Notes: generated by a model from the letters alone, not told the origin. A stretch of DNA of 64,000 bases from Acanthornis magna (GCA_036785705.1 JAWUZG010000014.1:806001-870000); one strand, 5' to 3'. Positions 22,437-33,469 are shown, counted from the stretch's first letter. Translations and numbers: made by a program.

Positions 22437-23026
22437 TTGTTTAGGATCCCTTCCCAAGGATACCACCTTTGGAGAATCCACCTGCACCTCCCAAATCCAA
22501 GGGCTGGGGGCTTTGGGAATCACTTCCAGGCAGCCGCAGCTCCACATCCCCAATCCCAGCCCTGTCCCGGAGGATGGATTCCCATCCCAAGGTTGCCTGT
22601 GTCCCCTCCCCATCCCACAGAGGACCCCAGGAGATGGCAGCAATGCTGCTCTTTATTGGGATCGGGAGCACGGGGACATTCCTGGAGGGCAGAGCCTTTC
22701 CCGGCACATTCCCAGGAGCATTCCCAGCACTGTCTGGCTCAGCAGAGTGGCCGCCACCACCAGGAGTCTCTGGATCGTCCCGGGAATTCTACCAGCATCA
22801 CATGGAAGAGACAAAACCCACTCAGCACTCCCTGATTTGCTTCCCACCTTCCATCCAATCCTTAGGAATCATTGGGAAGGAGCCCCTGGAGCAGCTCTGG
22901 GGGGTTGTTCCTGTAAGTCTCATGGGGAAATCAGAGGGGATTCATGTCGGGATCAACCTCCAGGTGAAGCCTGGGGATGCAACCCCACAATAAAACCCCA
23001 CAAACAAACAATAATGCCACCAATTA
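22437..23026. other. Unassigned segment with poly(A) signals
   Basis: No family is recognised. AATAAA occurs on the plus strand at about 22,990, followed after about 35 bp by a long A run, which could be a retroposed 3' end. Another AATAAA lies on the minus strand at about 22,652. A minus-strand frame (22,653-22,847) has a hydrophobic stretch (RLLVVAATLLSQTVLGMLLG) that could be a membrane segment, but without homology I do not call it a gene. Confidence 0.35.
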
Positions 23027-23262
23027 AAAAAAAAAAAAAAGCCCAAACAAAAAAAACCCACAAAAAATCCCGCAAGAACCTAAAAAACTACCAAAACCCC
23101 CACCAAAAATAACAAAAAACCCCCCACAAAACAAACAAACAAAAAAACCCACCAAAAAATCCACAAAAAACCAAAAGACATCACCAAAAGAAAAAACAAA
23201 AGAAACCCAACAAAAAAAAAACAAAAACAAACCCAAAACCACCAAAAAGCACAAAACAGCAA
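23020..23262. repeat. A-rich low-complexity tract
   Basis: About 240 bp of CAAAAAACCC-type simple sequence, after a 15-bp A run. Confidence 0.85.
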
Positions 23263-23274
23263 GTTATGTCCATT

Positions 23275-23560
23275 CTTCCTGGACCCCTTTGTTTTTAAAG
23301 GCTGTTTCCTTTAGAAAAGTCAGTTCCTTATGCAGTACTCTCCAAATCAGCATTCAAAACAGGCCAAAGTCTGCCCTCTGGAAGTCCACTGGAGAAGTTT
23401 TGTTGATGCCTCTCCTTGTTTCACTGAATATTGAAAACTCAATTATTTCATGGTCACTGTGCCCCCAATGGCCTCCGAGCACCACATCTCCCAGCAGCCC
23501 TTCTCTGTTTGTAAAGAGCAAGAGACAGAGCTGCTCTCTGTAGCTGAAAGAAGGAAACCT
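23275..23560 (-). mobile_element. CR1 LINE fragment (endonuclease region)
   Basis: The minus-strand frame contains LFTNREGLLGDVVLGGHWGH, then SDHEIIEFSI and DFQRADFGLF. I recognise this as the end of the endonuclease domain of bird CR1 ORF2. Both ends are truncated; there is no reverse transcriptase and no 3' tail. Confidence 0.8.
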
Positions 23561-25115
23561 CCCCAAAGTGCAGCTCCAAAGGTTCAGAGTGGAGGTGAGG
23601 AAAAAGAAAAGTCCCTGCAAGGGTAGAATTTTGGTGCACGAGGTCTCGCAGCATGAGACTGGCTGATGCCGTGGCTCTGTGTGCCAGGAACCGGCAGCGT
23701 TGGGTGCAGGGACAGCAGGGACGGCAAAGCAATGCTGGGCTGAGAAATGCTGGGGGCACAGCGAGATGGGCGTGTGCAGCCGGCCAGGGCACAGGAGCAG
23801 CACGGACAGGGTGGCACAGGCTGCAGGAGAGATGGCCAAGGGCTGGGCAGGGCTGGCAGGGCCACAGGCACCCAGGCCTTTGTCCCCTGGGCTCTGGCAC
23901 TGCCTCTGGAGGCCCCAGCCAAGGAACTTTCCTCTGAGGGTCTGCACTTTGGTTCTCCCTCGGCCCTCCCTGAGCAGGCTGGCAGGGACATTTGTCCTTC
24001 CTCCCCCTCACATCCACTGCCCCACAAACAGCGCCGAGCCACCCGTGAGGGACAGGCCCTGTTGTCCCAGGCCTGGGCTCAGCCCTTGGCCTTTCTGCTT
24101 CCTCCAACCAGGCCCGGCTTCTCTCAGCATCCCAGTTCCCTGCTCACAGCCTTTGGCTCCCTGCAATCCTGGCACATCCCAAGGATCTGCTCTCACCAGT
24201 CCCTGCGGAGGCTTTGGCAGTCCCTGCCCTCAGTGGGGCCCAGTGATGCCCCAAGGGACTTGGAGTTTTGCTTCTGCCTCCTTGAGCAGCTTCTGCAACC
24301 TTCTCTCTGTCCCTGAGGGTCATGGACTCAGCCCCAAATCCACTGTGGGACTCATTAAAATACAGAAAGTTCTCAGGAGCTCTTTCTCTTCCTTCAATTG
24401 TCTTCAAGTGTTCAGGGTCTGTACAACTCATTGGAGTCAGTTTGGAGTTCTGTTAAGGAGGAAGATTGCAAAGTGCATCCCATGGCTTTTCTTTTGAATC
24501 AAGGAAATATTTCTTTTATTTTTATTTTCAGAGAAGAGGTGTCTCCTTAGGAGGTGTGGGCATGCAGAAGAATGAGGCTCTTGCAGGCTGACCCTGTTGG
24601 GACAAGCTGCTCCTCACCCCCAACCTCACCATGGCTGACATGGCCCAGCTGGCACTGCCATCGCTGTTCCCTGCATCACAAACTTGTCCCCTGAGTTCTG
24701 CAGCTGCGTGTCCCAGCCCAGTGCTCCATGTGCCACCTGCTCTCCTCAGGGCTCTGCCTGCACACAGGCCCAGCAGAAGCTTTCCTGTTTGTGAGGAAGA
24801 ATGGCAAAGCCTGAGCAGGTTTCCTAAACAACAAACCCCACTCAAGAGCCACATGCTCAGTACAGGCTGCCTCAAATGATGTCACCTTCCTCCAAGGGAC
24901 AATGTGACTAGAAATGATCTCTGTAAGCACAATTCTCTGTATCTTGAAGCAGAATTCTCTGTCCCTGTCCATTCCCTTGATCTCTGTTGCAGATGGAAGT
25001 TGATGGTGCCATTGTCTCCTTTAACCCCTCTTTTGAATGCAAACAGATGTGCCCAGGTGTGTTAAGCAGGTGTTGCTCAATGTTTCTGCAAAGCTTTTGT
25101 GTTCCCAATGGAATC
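23561..25115. other. Unassigned GC-moderate sequence
   Basis: Several open frames of 60-270 codons occur on both strands, but they overlap one another and show no domain. I see no supported gene. The 25-kb end leads into a minisatellite. Confidence 0.4.
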
Positions 25116-25119
25116 CCAG

Positions 25120-25765
25120 AGACCATTGTGACACTTTGGGGCCACATGGAACCATGGAGACCATGGTGACACTGCAGTGCCTCAGAGATGAAGGGAGACC
25201 ATTGTGACTCTGTGGCGCCTCATGGAACCAAGGGGTCATTGTGACACAGTGGGGCCTCAGGAAACCCAGGAGTCCATTGTGACACCACGGAACCTCCTGG
25301 AATGAAGGGGGCACGGGGACACAGCAGGGCCTCGTTGGAACTCAGGAGACCATTGCTGACAGTATGGGAGCTCATGGAACCTATGGGGCACTGTGACACT
25401 GCAGGGCCTTGCAGAAGCAAGGAGACCTTGGTGACACTGAAGAACTTCACGGAACTAAATATCCATTGGGACGCAGCAGGGCATCACTGGAACCAAGGAA
25501 CCATTGGCGACAGTGCAGAAGCTCAGGGAATCAAGCAGACATAGTGATAAAATGGGGTCTGATGGAACCAATTGTCCATTGTGACCCTGAGGAGCCAAGG
25601 AGACCATGGTGACACTGTGGAACCTCATGACCCCAAGGAGACCATGGTGACACTGTGGAACCTCATGGACCCAAGCGGCCATTGTGACACAGGGGAACCA
25701 AGGACTCCATTGGTGACAGTACGGAAACTCATGGAACCAATGGACCATTGTGACACTGCAGAACC
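25120..25765 (+). repeat. 38-bp-type minisatellite
   Basis: Imperfect copies of a roughly 38-bp unit (GAGACCATGGTGACACTGTG, then GAACCTCATGGAACCAAG). About 15 copies are seen by eye. The last copies (25,590-25,675) are nearly identical, while the earlier ones are diverged. Confidence 0.8.
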
Positions 25766-26089
25766 AACACAGCTGCGGGACCTTGTCACCTGGCCCTGCA
25801 CAGCTCCCTTGGGAGGCACAGCAGAACCAGCACCTTGTGCTGTGGCTGTGCTGCTGAGCTGGGCTGAGCTCCTGGCACAGAGGCAGCTCCTGGCAAGCGG
25901 CAGCGCTGCAGAGAGACAGCTGTGCCCAGGAGCAGCTCCTGTGCACAGCCCAGCAGGGCTGGGCCACTGCCAGGGCAGCTCAGGGACACCAGCAGGGCAC
26001 AGCCAGAGCTCACATGTGCTCAGCATTGGCAGGGGCTGTGCCATGGCCCAGAGGGGCTGTGTCATAGCCATAGGCACCTCTGGGGCTGT

Positions 26090-26665
26090 GTCACAGAGCC
26101 CCAGAGCAGCTGTGATGTCAGAAAGGGGCAGTGTGACATCACAAAGTGGGTTGTGTGAGGTCACAGATTGGGCTATGACATCTCTGAGTTGGTTGTGTGA
26201 GGTCATGGATCAGCTTCGGCATCACAGAGGGGACTGTGTGACATCACAGAGCAGGCTCCGAGGTCACAGAGTGAGCTGTGTGATATCATTGAGTGGGTTG
26301 TGCCATCACAGAGCAGGCTGTGACATCACTGAGTAGGCTGTGGCACGACTGGTTGGTTGTGTCACATCTTAGAGCTGGCTGTGATGTCACAGTTGGCTGT
26401 GACATCACAAACCAGATTGTGACATCATGGTGTGGGTGTATGACATCACAGAGCAGGCTGTGAGGTCACAGAGTGCCCTGTGACAGCACTGAGTGGGTTG
26501 TGACATCACAAAGCTGACTGTGACATCACAGTGAGGGATGTGACATTACAGAGCTGTGGGTAACAACACAGAGCAGGCTGTGATATCAAAGAATGGCTGT
26601 GTGACACCCCAGAGTGGGCTGTGACATCACAGGGGCTCTGTGAGGTCACTGGGGAGGTCACTCTG
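26090..26665 (+). repeat. TGACATCA-rich minisatellite
   Basis: About 25 imperfect units of GTGACATCACAGAGCAGGCT type, 20-25 bp each. Many carry TGACATCA, one base from the CRE/X2-type site TGACGTCA. Confidence 0.8.
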
Positions 26666-27133
26666 TCCCAGCCCCCCCTCACAGTGCCCCCAGAGAAGTC
26701 CAACGCTGCTCATGCACAGCAGGATCCCCTATCCCCCCGGGTCCCCCCCTGCCCCACGGCGCCGCAGCCTCCCCCAGAGGATGTTCCACGAGATTGACCC
26801 CCAGAGCCTGACACAGGGACGGGGGGATGGGGCCATGGGGGGTGGGACAGGGGGACAGGGACCCCCCGGCAGTGTCCCCGTGTCCCCCAGGGTGAGAACC
26901 TGGCCCAGGGCTCCTTCAGCCTCTTACGAACAAGGGGTTGAGAGCACTTAAAAAATCCCCAGCAAGGGATCAGCAAAAATCAGATTTAATATTAAGCAAC
27001 AGCACAACAAAGTTCCTTGGCAAGAGTCACTCTACTCCTCACTGGACAGTTCAGGCACAGCAAGGGAAGAAACCAATACCAAAATCAAGGAAATCCAGAC
27101 AAGAAAACCAGAAATGAACTGAGAACTGTCCTT

Positions 27134-27135
<2 letters not shown>

Positions 27136-27164
<29 letters not shown>

Positions 27165-27165
27165 A
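27136..27165 (+). repeat. (TG)n microsatellite
   Basis: An almost pure TG run, matching the (CA)n run at 33,613-33,671 in the partner arm. Confidence 0.95.
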
Positions 27166-27440
27166 CAAAAGGACAGTGAGGGCAAGGATAAAAGCTTAAC
27201 AAGCACTCAAACTTAAGAGCACTTAACTCGTACCTTAACCATAAATTATACCTTAAAGGTAACAATTCAGCAAAAGAACAGCACCTAACAGTATTTAACC
27301 TAATTTATAACCGATGAATTAACAATTTATAAGACTTAACAGTGTTTAATTTAGTTTATAGCTTGTATTAAACTCACCAAATTTGCAGACGAAAAGCCCT
27401 TAGGAGCATTTAACTTACCTTATACATTAGGACTGAATCT

Positions 27441-28380
27441 TACAGCTCTAATCGACCCAGATATCCAAGGGACTGCAACACTTCCAAGAGCAGCATTTCT
27501 CCCCCATTTGCCAGAGCACAGGCACATGTGTGTGCACACAGACACAAAGAGTCAGTGCCAGGGACCTGTCAGAAATTCCCCTCGAGGGCAGGGAAATGCT
27601 CACTCCCGATGCTTTTGCATCTCCCCAGCGGGCGAAGGCTTGAGCCTCGAGGAGTGGGGGATCGGCCCAGGCTCCCTTGTTGTTCGGGGATGCCCCGAGT
27701 GCAGCAAACGGGAGAGTTCCCGGCTCCGAGAGGCCCCACTCAGAGGGAGGTCGCTGCTCCAGGAGAGCTCCAAGGGCTCATTTGGCACTGCTGTTGATAG
27801 GGCCCCAAGAGATGGGCTTTAGGCACAGCAATGGCTCATCCTGGCCGCACTTGGCATCAACAGCTTTCTTTGATAGTGTGAGAACAGCGATGCTGTGCCA
27901 TTGAGGGAAGAAAAACAGTTGCCAAGGCTGCTCCTAAAGCAAGCAGGAGCTCATTGGACAGCAGCAGTGCCTGGGAGCAGACAGTGTTTGTGCTCAGCTG
28001 CACAGGAGCTGAGCCCAGGGGCTGTTGCTCAAGGCCCAGGCCTAAGGAGCATTTCTCACATCCAGGGCTGGCCTGGAAAGGCAGTGCTGGGGATAATTCA
28101 CGGCCTCAGGGTGCTCCCAGTTGCTCCCAGGATTTCCATGTCCGTGCTCCAAGTGCTGCTGCCAGCCCTGAGCCGTGGGGATGGCAATGTCCTGCTCCCT
28201 TCGCGGGGCAGTGTCACACCTGAGCCAGGTGTGCAGGGCAGGACCTTGCCCTGAGCCCAAGCACTGTCCCACCTGCAGGAGCTGCTTCCCATCGGCCTCT
28301 TCCTGCTGCGGCCCCAAGCCCAGCTTGGAGCTAAACAAAGGGCGCTGGCTCGGGGTCATCCCCCGGCGGGGGCTGCGCAC
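27441..28380. other. Unassigned sequence
   Basis: No gene, repeat or RNA is recognised; only short overlapping frames occur. From about 28,380 it runs into MHC-like sequence (a CCCCTCCCCAAATTCCG block as found upstream of class IIB exon 1). Confidence 0.4.
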
Positions 28381-28944
28381 CCCCTCTGCCCCCTCCCCAA
28401 ATTCCGTCCCGGGGGCAGCAGGAGCTGGGTCAGGAGCCCTGTGCGGAGGGAAAAGGGGGTGACACTGGCATGGGGGGGCATACACGCTCTGGGGAACACA
28501 CACGACCCCTGGGGACTCCCCCGACCTTCTTCTTCAGCACCAGGAGGAGGAACCCCAACATGGAATCCCCAAACCCTTGGCAGCATCTTGGGGGGCAGGG
28601 TCTGGTGGCAGCTTTGGGGGTCTGGGGGGTCACTACTGCCCTGAAACCCCTTCCCAGCCCCACAACCAATGCCAGACCCCTCCAACCACCTCACAGCTCC
28701 CCCTAGAATGCCTCAAATTCAGTCCGTGACACATAAATGGCCCCAAGAGACACCAAAAGTCCTTTCCCATCTCCCCCAAGACCCACACAATACCTCTCCA
28801 AGCCACACATCCCAGCCTGGACCCCAAACCTCCCTCACAGACCCCACCAAGACCCCTCTCAGCACCACAGATGTCCCCAAGAACCACAAAAGGCCCTCCC
28901 AATCCCCACAGGATCCCCAAATGCCCCTCCCAGCCCCCCATGGC
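28381..28944 (+). other. MHC IIB upstream/intron-like sequence
   Basis: The CCCTCCCCAAATTCCGTCCC block at 28,390 matches the region upstream of class IIB exon 1. The rest, from about 28,540, matches 15,151-15,548 inverted. The order suggests an MHC class IIB 5' part with exon 1 lost, leading to the exon 2 fragment. Confidence 0.5.
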
Positions 28945-29160
28945 ACTGACTAGGAGATGTTGCTGGACAGGAACATCCACAGTCGGGAGCAGCTCGGGCA
29001 CTTCAGTAGTGATTTGGGCACTTGGAGAGGCACACCCCAAATTGGGAGACCCAGGCCAGGGACTGGGACAGACAACTGGAATTCCTGGAGAACAGATGGG
29101 CTCAGGTGGACATGTTCTGCTGGTACAACTATGAGACAGGGGCACAGTCCCTTGGCCTGG
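28945..29160 (+). pseudogene. MHC class II beta exon 2 fragment, antisense to gene 2
   Basis: The plus strand shows LLDRNIHSREQLGHFSSDLG and, in another frame, RQLEFLENRWAQVDMFCWYN. These match the middle and end of the beta-1 domain, including the Cys and Tyr-rich helix of class II beta chains. The start of the domain is missing and a frameshift lies at about 29,030-29,060. It cannot give a class II chain. It converges with zinc-finger gene 2, as the copy at 14.93 kb does with gene 1. Confidence 0.8.
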
Positions 29161-29178
29161 GCAGAACACCCAAATCCT

Positions 29179-29542
29179 TGACGAACCCCAAATTCACCCT
29201 CAAATGCCAGGAAAATGGTGCAGATTTCAATCTCTTTGTTTCATTTCTTTATTTTTACCCCAATTTTGGTAGTTCTGACAGGATGAAAAAGAAAATTATT
29301 AGGTTGGAAAAGACCTCCAAGATCATCCCCCATTGCTTGATGGCACCAGAAGAAACAATTGCACAGAGCTGGTGAGATTGTTTTGGGTGTAACGTTAATA
29401 AATCAGCTCTTCCCAATGAATTTCCAATGTCAATCTGAGTCCCAATGGATTTTCCTGCCCCTGCGTTTGCCCAGGTGACTACAGGGAATCTGAGGACACG
29501 GAAGCCACCAGCCAGGTCTCCTCCCAGTGTTGGTCACCAGGA
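29179..29542 (-). other. 3' region of zinc-finger gene 2
   Basis: Sequence between the MHC fragment and the finger array. The block at 29,295-29,325 (TTAGGTTGGAAAAGACCTCC) looks like the 3' part of a bird CR1 element. This whole stretch is missing from the gene 1 unit. Confidence 0.45.
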
Positions 29543-29647
29543 GTGTGGGTCACCAGAGCTCTGACCATTGTGGGTTGTCTGAGGGGTGATGAAGTTGGAG
29601 CAGCGCACAAAGCTCTTGCCACACTCAGAGCACTTGCAGGGCTTCCC
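29543..29647 (-). pseudogene. Ninth finger of gene 2, beyond the stop
   Basis: In frame after the TAA at 29,648-29,650, the minus strand still encodes a finger-like segment: CKCSECGKSFVRCSNFITPQ, with the first zinc His changed to Pro. It resembles the last finger of the fragments at 3.6 and 49.7 kb. The stop removed it from the protein. Confidence 0.65.
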
Positions 29648-30833
29648 TTACCGGTGGCTCTGTTGGTGTCGGGTCAAGTGAGAGCTCCTGGAGAAGCTCT
29701 TCCCACACTCAGGACATTCATAGGGCCTCTCCCCAGTGTGGATGCGCCGGTGCCTGATGAGGGTGGAGCTGTGCTTGAAGCCCTTCCTGCAGTCAGGGCA
29801 GCGGAAGGGCCTCTCCTCTGTGTGAATCCGCTGATGCACGAGGAGTTCTGAGCTAGTTGGAAACCTCTTCCCACATTCAGAACACTCATAGGGCCTCTCC
29901 CCTGAGTGGATGCTCTGGTGGCGGATCAGGTGGGAGCTACAGCTGAAGCTCTTCCCACATTGCCCACACTCATAGGGCCGTTCTCCAGTGTGGATCCTCT
30001 GGTGGCGGATCAGGTTGGTGAGCTGGCTGAAGCTCATCCCACATTCCCCACACTCATAGGGCTTCTCCCCTGTGTGGATGCGCCGGTGGATGATGAGGGT
30101 GGAGTTCTGCTTGAAGCCCTTCCTGCACTCAGGGCAGCGGAAGGGCCTCTCCTCTTTGTGAATCCGCTCATGCACGAGGAGATGGGAGGTGGTCCGGAAC
30201 CTCTTCCCACACACAGAACATTCATAGGGCCTCTCCCCTGTGTGGATCCTCTGGTGGACCATAAGGTCGGATCTCTGGCTGAAGCCCTTCCCACATTCCC
30301 CACAATTGTAGGGCTTCTCCCCATCATGGAGCTGCTCATGGACCACCAGGGCCAAGCTCTGCCTGAAGCTCCGGACGCCTTCCCGGCACAGGGTGGGTCT
30401 TTCCTCCTCAGAGCGCCCTGGCCTGGGTTTGCAGCCCCTCCTTGTGTGGCATCTCTGGGGCTTTTCCCCCCTCTTGAACTCCTGTGTCAAGGAACCGCTC
30501 AAAGCGGCCTCTTCCATGAGGTTCTGCCCCAAGGCTTTGTCCTCCCTGGTCTCCGTCTGCAGCTCATTGCCTGGGGAGGAAGGACAAGGAGAGGATGGGA
30601 TTTGCCTCCGTGCCACAGGCAAGGGGAAGGACATGCCCCCAATCTGTCCCTGCAGGACAGTGTCAGCAGCGGGGTTGTCCTGCAGCCAGGGGCGATGCTC
30701 AGCTGGGACATGGAGCAGAAGAGAGGGGGAAAGGGGCACTGACTTCCTCCTCACCTGCCTGCAAGTCCTGGGGCATCTTCCTCTTCCTGACAGCCTCCTT
30801 TTCCATCTGGCCAAAGTTTGGGAATGGGAAATC
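29648..30833 (-). CDS. C2H2 zinc-finger protein, gene 2
   Basis: Probable nuclear DNA-binding protein on the minus strand. Exon 1 is 30,833-30,755, with an ATG at 30,806 ([17 protein letters not shown]). Exon 2 is 30,570-29,648, after a CCTCCCCAG acceptor; splicing keeps the frame. The protein would be about 324 residues. After a basic linker ([20 protein letters not shown]) and one degenerate finger come eight complete C2H2 fingers joined by TGERP-type linkers. A TAA directly after finger 8 cuts off a ninth. [20 protein letters not shown] and [20 protein letters not shown] pairs repeat four fingers apart, against three apart in gene 1. No KRAB domain is present. Of all units here this is the most complete. 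Confidence 0.85.
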
Positions 30834-30899
30834 CTGGTTTGGGGGAAAAAGAGGTGTGAGTGCCTTGGTTTGGGAGTTCCTCCTGTCCAAGTCCACCTC

Positions 30900-32261
30900 T
30901 AGAAGTCACTGAGTGTTTTGGGTCCATAAAATCCTCCAAAAATCAAGAGTAACCCCAAAAAAAGCCTCCAAGCAGTTCCCCCTTTCCAGTCTCCTGTCTT
31001 TGGGCTGCTGGGGTTTCCCCTTCTCAAAGCTGCTGGGGCTCCCATGGGTCCTGGGGATCCCCCTTCTCCGGGCTCCTGCTTAGGGATGCCGTGGGGTTTT
31101 GGTGGTCCCAGGGGTCCCTTATTCCCTGATGCTGCTTTGGCTCCCAGGGTCCCCCTCTTCAGGTTCCCCCCCACTCCAGGCACTCGGGGCTTCCCCCTCT
31201 CTCCGCCGCCCCTTTCAGCGTCACAGTGTCCCAGCCCTGCCTCATCTCCAGGCTCCCCCACCCCTCCAGGCTGCCGGGGGTCCCCCAGCTCTGCTATCAC
31301 TCCTCTCTGCTCTCTCCACTCCAGGAGTCCTGTGTTCCACACCCCGGCTCTCCTGTGGATCCCCAAAACCAATGCCTTTTCCCTCCAGTATCAGGCAATT
31401 CCCACAGTGACCCCCCCAATATTCCCCCAAGGCGCATTTATGGCTCTGTTTGGAGTCGTACAAGATCCAGACATTCCCTCTGGCCCAAAAAATCCCCACT
31501 AGGGAGATCTGGGGCTCAACTCCAGAATCTGTGAATTCCAAATACTCCTCAAAAAAAATCTCCTGGAGACCCCTGATAGATTTGGAGCGAGCTCTCCGTC
31601 CCTGGTCACCTGTGGAATGTGGGGGGGGGCAATAATCCCGGAGCCGGGGGTGCTGCAGACAGTGGGTGGTGAAACCTCATGGTTCTCCTGCTCCTCCTTT
31701 TCCTGCTCCTCCTCCTCTCTCTCTCCTCTTCCTCCGCACCCACCCCAGACCCCCTTCCCCACCCTTCTCCGACCCACAGCTGCCGCAGCACAGGCTGCTG
31801 GGATGGGGGAACCCCCAGCTTAGCCCCAGGGATGGACAGAGGGCTAGGGGACCCCCACAGTGCAGATTCACCTCCCACAGAGCCCCAGGGAATTGTTCCG
31901 GGGATCGAGTACTGGGGAACAGGGCTGGACCCCCATGGAACTGTCCTTCTTCCATCCCAACCCCACCTTTCCCTCCCCTCTCCCCCCCTTTCCAATCCTT
32001 CTCCCAATCCACACACCCCTCCCAAGTCAATTTCCGTGTCCCATCCCCCTCCTGCCCTATTTGGGGGTTACAGACCCCTCTTTTCCCCTGCTATTCTGCC
32101 CTTTCAACATTGTCCCCTCTATCCCCAACCCCCCTCTCCCATGAGAGCCCATTTTGGGGCTTCCAGGCCACTCCTGCCCACTTTGGGGGTCCCAATCCCC
32201 ATTTCGCTCAGTTTGGGGTCCCAGCCCCCGCCCCCCTTCTCACCGCGCCCCTCCCGCTCAC
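30900..32261 (-). promoter_or_regulatory. Region between MHC exon 1 and gene 2
   Basis: Homologous to 12,260-13,640 and 39,900-41,282. It includes the short AG...GT-bracketed putative exon (about 31,610-31,660) and a TCC-rich (purine on minus) tract. It lies upstream of gene 2 on the same strand. Long plus-strand frames here are antisense and low-complexity. Confidence 0.5.
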
Positions 32262-32332
32262 CCCACGGCCAGGGGCACTCCCAGCACCACCAGTGCCAAC
32301 AGGACGGCCCCAGCTGCCCCCACACGGCCCAT
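32262..32332 (-). pseudogene. MHC class II beta exon 1 (signal peptide), copy M
   Basis: The minus-strand ATG at 32,332 opens a 71-bp exon, MGRVGAAGAVLLALVVLGV then PLAV, ending at a GTGAGC donor. This is the class II beta signal-peptide exon. Compared with copy L it has three residue changes in the hydrophobic core and end. No later class II exon follows on this strand; gene 2 does. Confidence 0.8.
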
Positions 32333-33260
32333 GCCCAGCGCCAGGCAGGTGCCCACAGCCCCAAAGCAGCCGCGCTCTGCCCTGGGGGGGTCCCCAAAGC
32401 AGCCCCGCCCCGCGCGGCACTGCGAGCACCAGGCCGGAGCAGTGCGGAGCGCGGGCGGGCGGCATCAGCCGTGCCCGGGCAGGGCCGAGCCCTGCGGGAC
32501 AGCTCCCCCCGCACTCGGCCCCAACGGGACAGCGCCCAGCGGGGAGGCCCGGCCTGCCCGCCCCACACCTCCCCCTCCCCAAATTCCGCTCCCGGCGCCG
32601 CTGGGGCCCAGGGGGGCGCAGCTGGGCTCCAGAGGTGCCCCAGCCCACCCATTCCCCTCCCCCACACTTCATCCCACACCCCAATCCACATCCCACCCTG
32701 CCCGGGCCCCAGCCCACTTCTCTCGCCAGCCGCCACTGGGAACCCCCAAAAACCCGCGTGCCGGGGACTCCCCAGTATCCCCCAAGGGACATTTGCGACT
32801 CACATTTGGAGTCCTGCAACATTCAAACATCCGCTCCCTCCCCCCCCAATAAAAAACAAACAAACCCTCCCAGGATCAAACAAAGATATTTGGGGCTCCG
32901 TTCTGGAGTCCTACAAGGTCCAAAAATCCCCCCACCCCAAAAAAGAACCCCACGCACCTCACAAGATCTTTGGGGCGAGCTCCCCCTGCCCGGTCACCTG
33001 CGGGATACGGGGGGCGATGCTCCCGGGGCCGAGGGTTGCGGACACACAGAGCGAGGGACGCACATGGCAGCTCCTTTTCCTGCTTCTCTTTCTGCCGCTG
33101 CTCCACCCTTCCTCTTCCTCCCGCTCCTCCCCCTTTATCCCTCCGCCCCGCCTTTTCTCCTTCTCTGTCCCTCGTCCTCCTCTTCTGCCCGCTCCTCCTC
33201 CTCCTGTTCTTTGGCACTCCCATCCCAGCTTTGTCTGACATCACCCCCGGGGCCATCCCG
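32333..33260 (-). promoter_or_regulatory. Upstream module, copy M (provirus-free)
   Basis: From 33,260 downward this keeps the full order: TGATGTCAGACAAAG-type start, purine tract, short exon-like segment, TTTTTGGACCTTGTAGGACT block, GC-rich stretch and exon 1. No provirus interrupts it, so it shows the pre-insertion layout of the arms. A deletion of about 180 bp near 32,632 is shared only with the copy at 48,113. Confidence 0.6.
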
Positions 33261-33309
33261 TGCTCAGCAGAGCATCCTGTGCTCTGTCAGCACTCTCTGC
33301 TCCTTAGGG

Positions 33310-33324
33310 AAGATTATATACATA

Positions 33325-33358
<34 letters not shown>

Positions 33359-33450
33359 CATATATATATATATTTATATTTACATTTATAGTTATAGTTA
33401 TTTATTTACATATTCATGTATATATATGTATGTCTGTATATATATATAAA
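33310..33450. repeat. (TA)n-rich microsatellite
   Basis: Runs of TATATA broken by CATA. Confidence 0.95.
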
Positions 33451-33469
33451 AGACGTTAGGGTAAATACT

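Larger units (their letters stand above)
25780..27440 (+). repeat. Nested inverted repeat, left arm
   Basis: It matches about 33,470-34,800 on the other strand: the GCTGGGCTGAGCTCCTGGCA block at 25,857, the TGACATCA array, the AAATCAGATTTAATATTAAG block at 26,975, and the TG run. The paired-coordinate sum shifts from about 60,620 to 60,805 because this arm has a longer array. Zinc-finger gene 2 lies between the arms. Confidence 0.85.

Noticed and set aside
22653..22847. Minus-strand frame with a hydrophobic stretch as a small membrane protein or class II anchor exon
   Set aside because: The stretch does not look like known class II membrane segments, and no splice context or neighbours support it.
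23561..24530. Overlapping 150-270-codon frames as a host gene
   Set aside because: Frames occur on both strands over the same bases, with no domain, no splice pattern and no match I recognise.
12189..29160. A functional MHC class II beta gene
   Set aside because: Only exon 1 and broken pieces of exon 2 are found, on opposite strands. No beta-2, transmembrane or cytoplasmic exon was seen.
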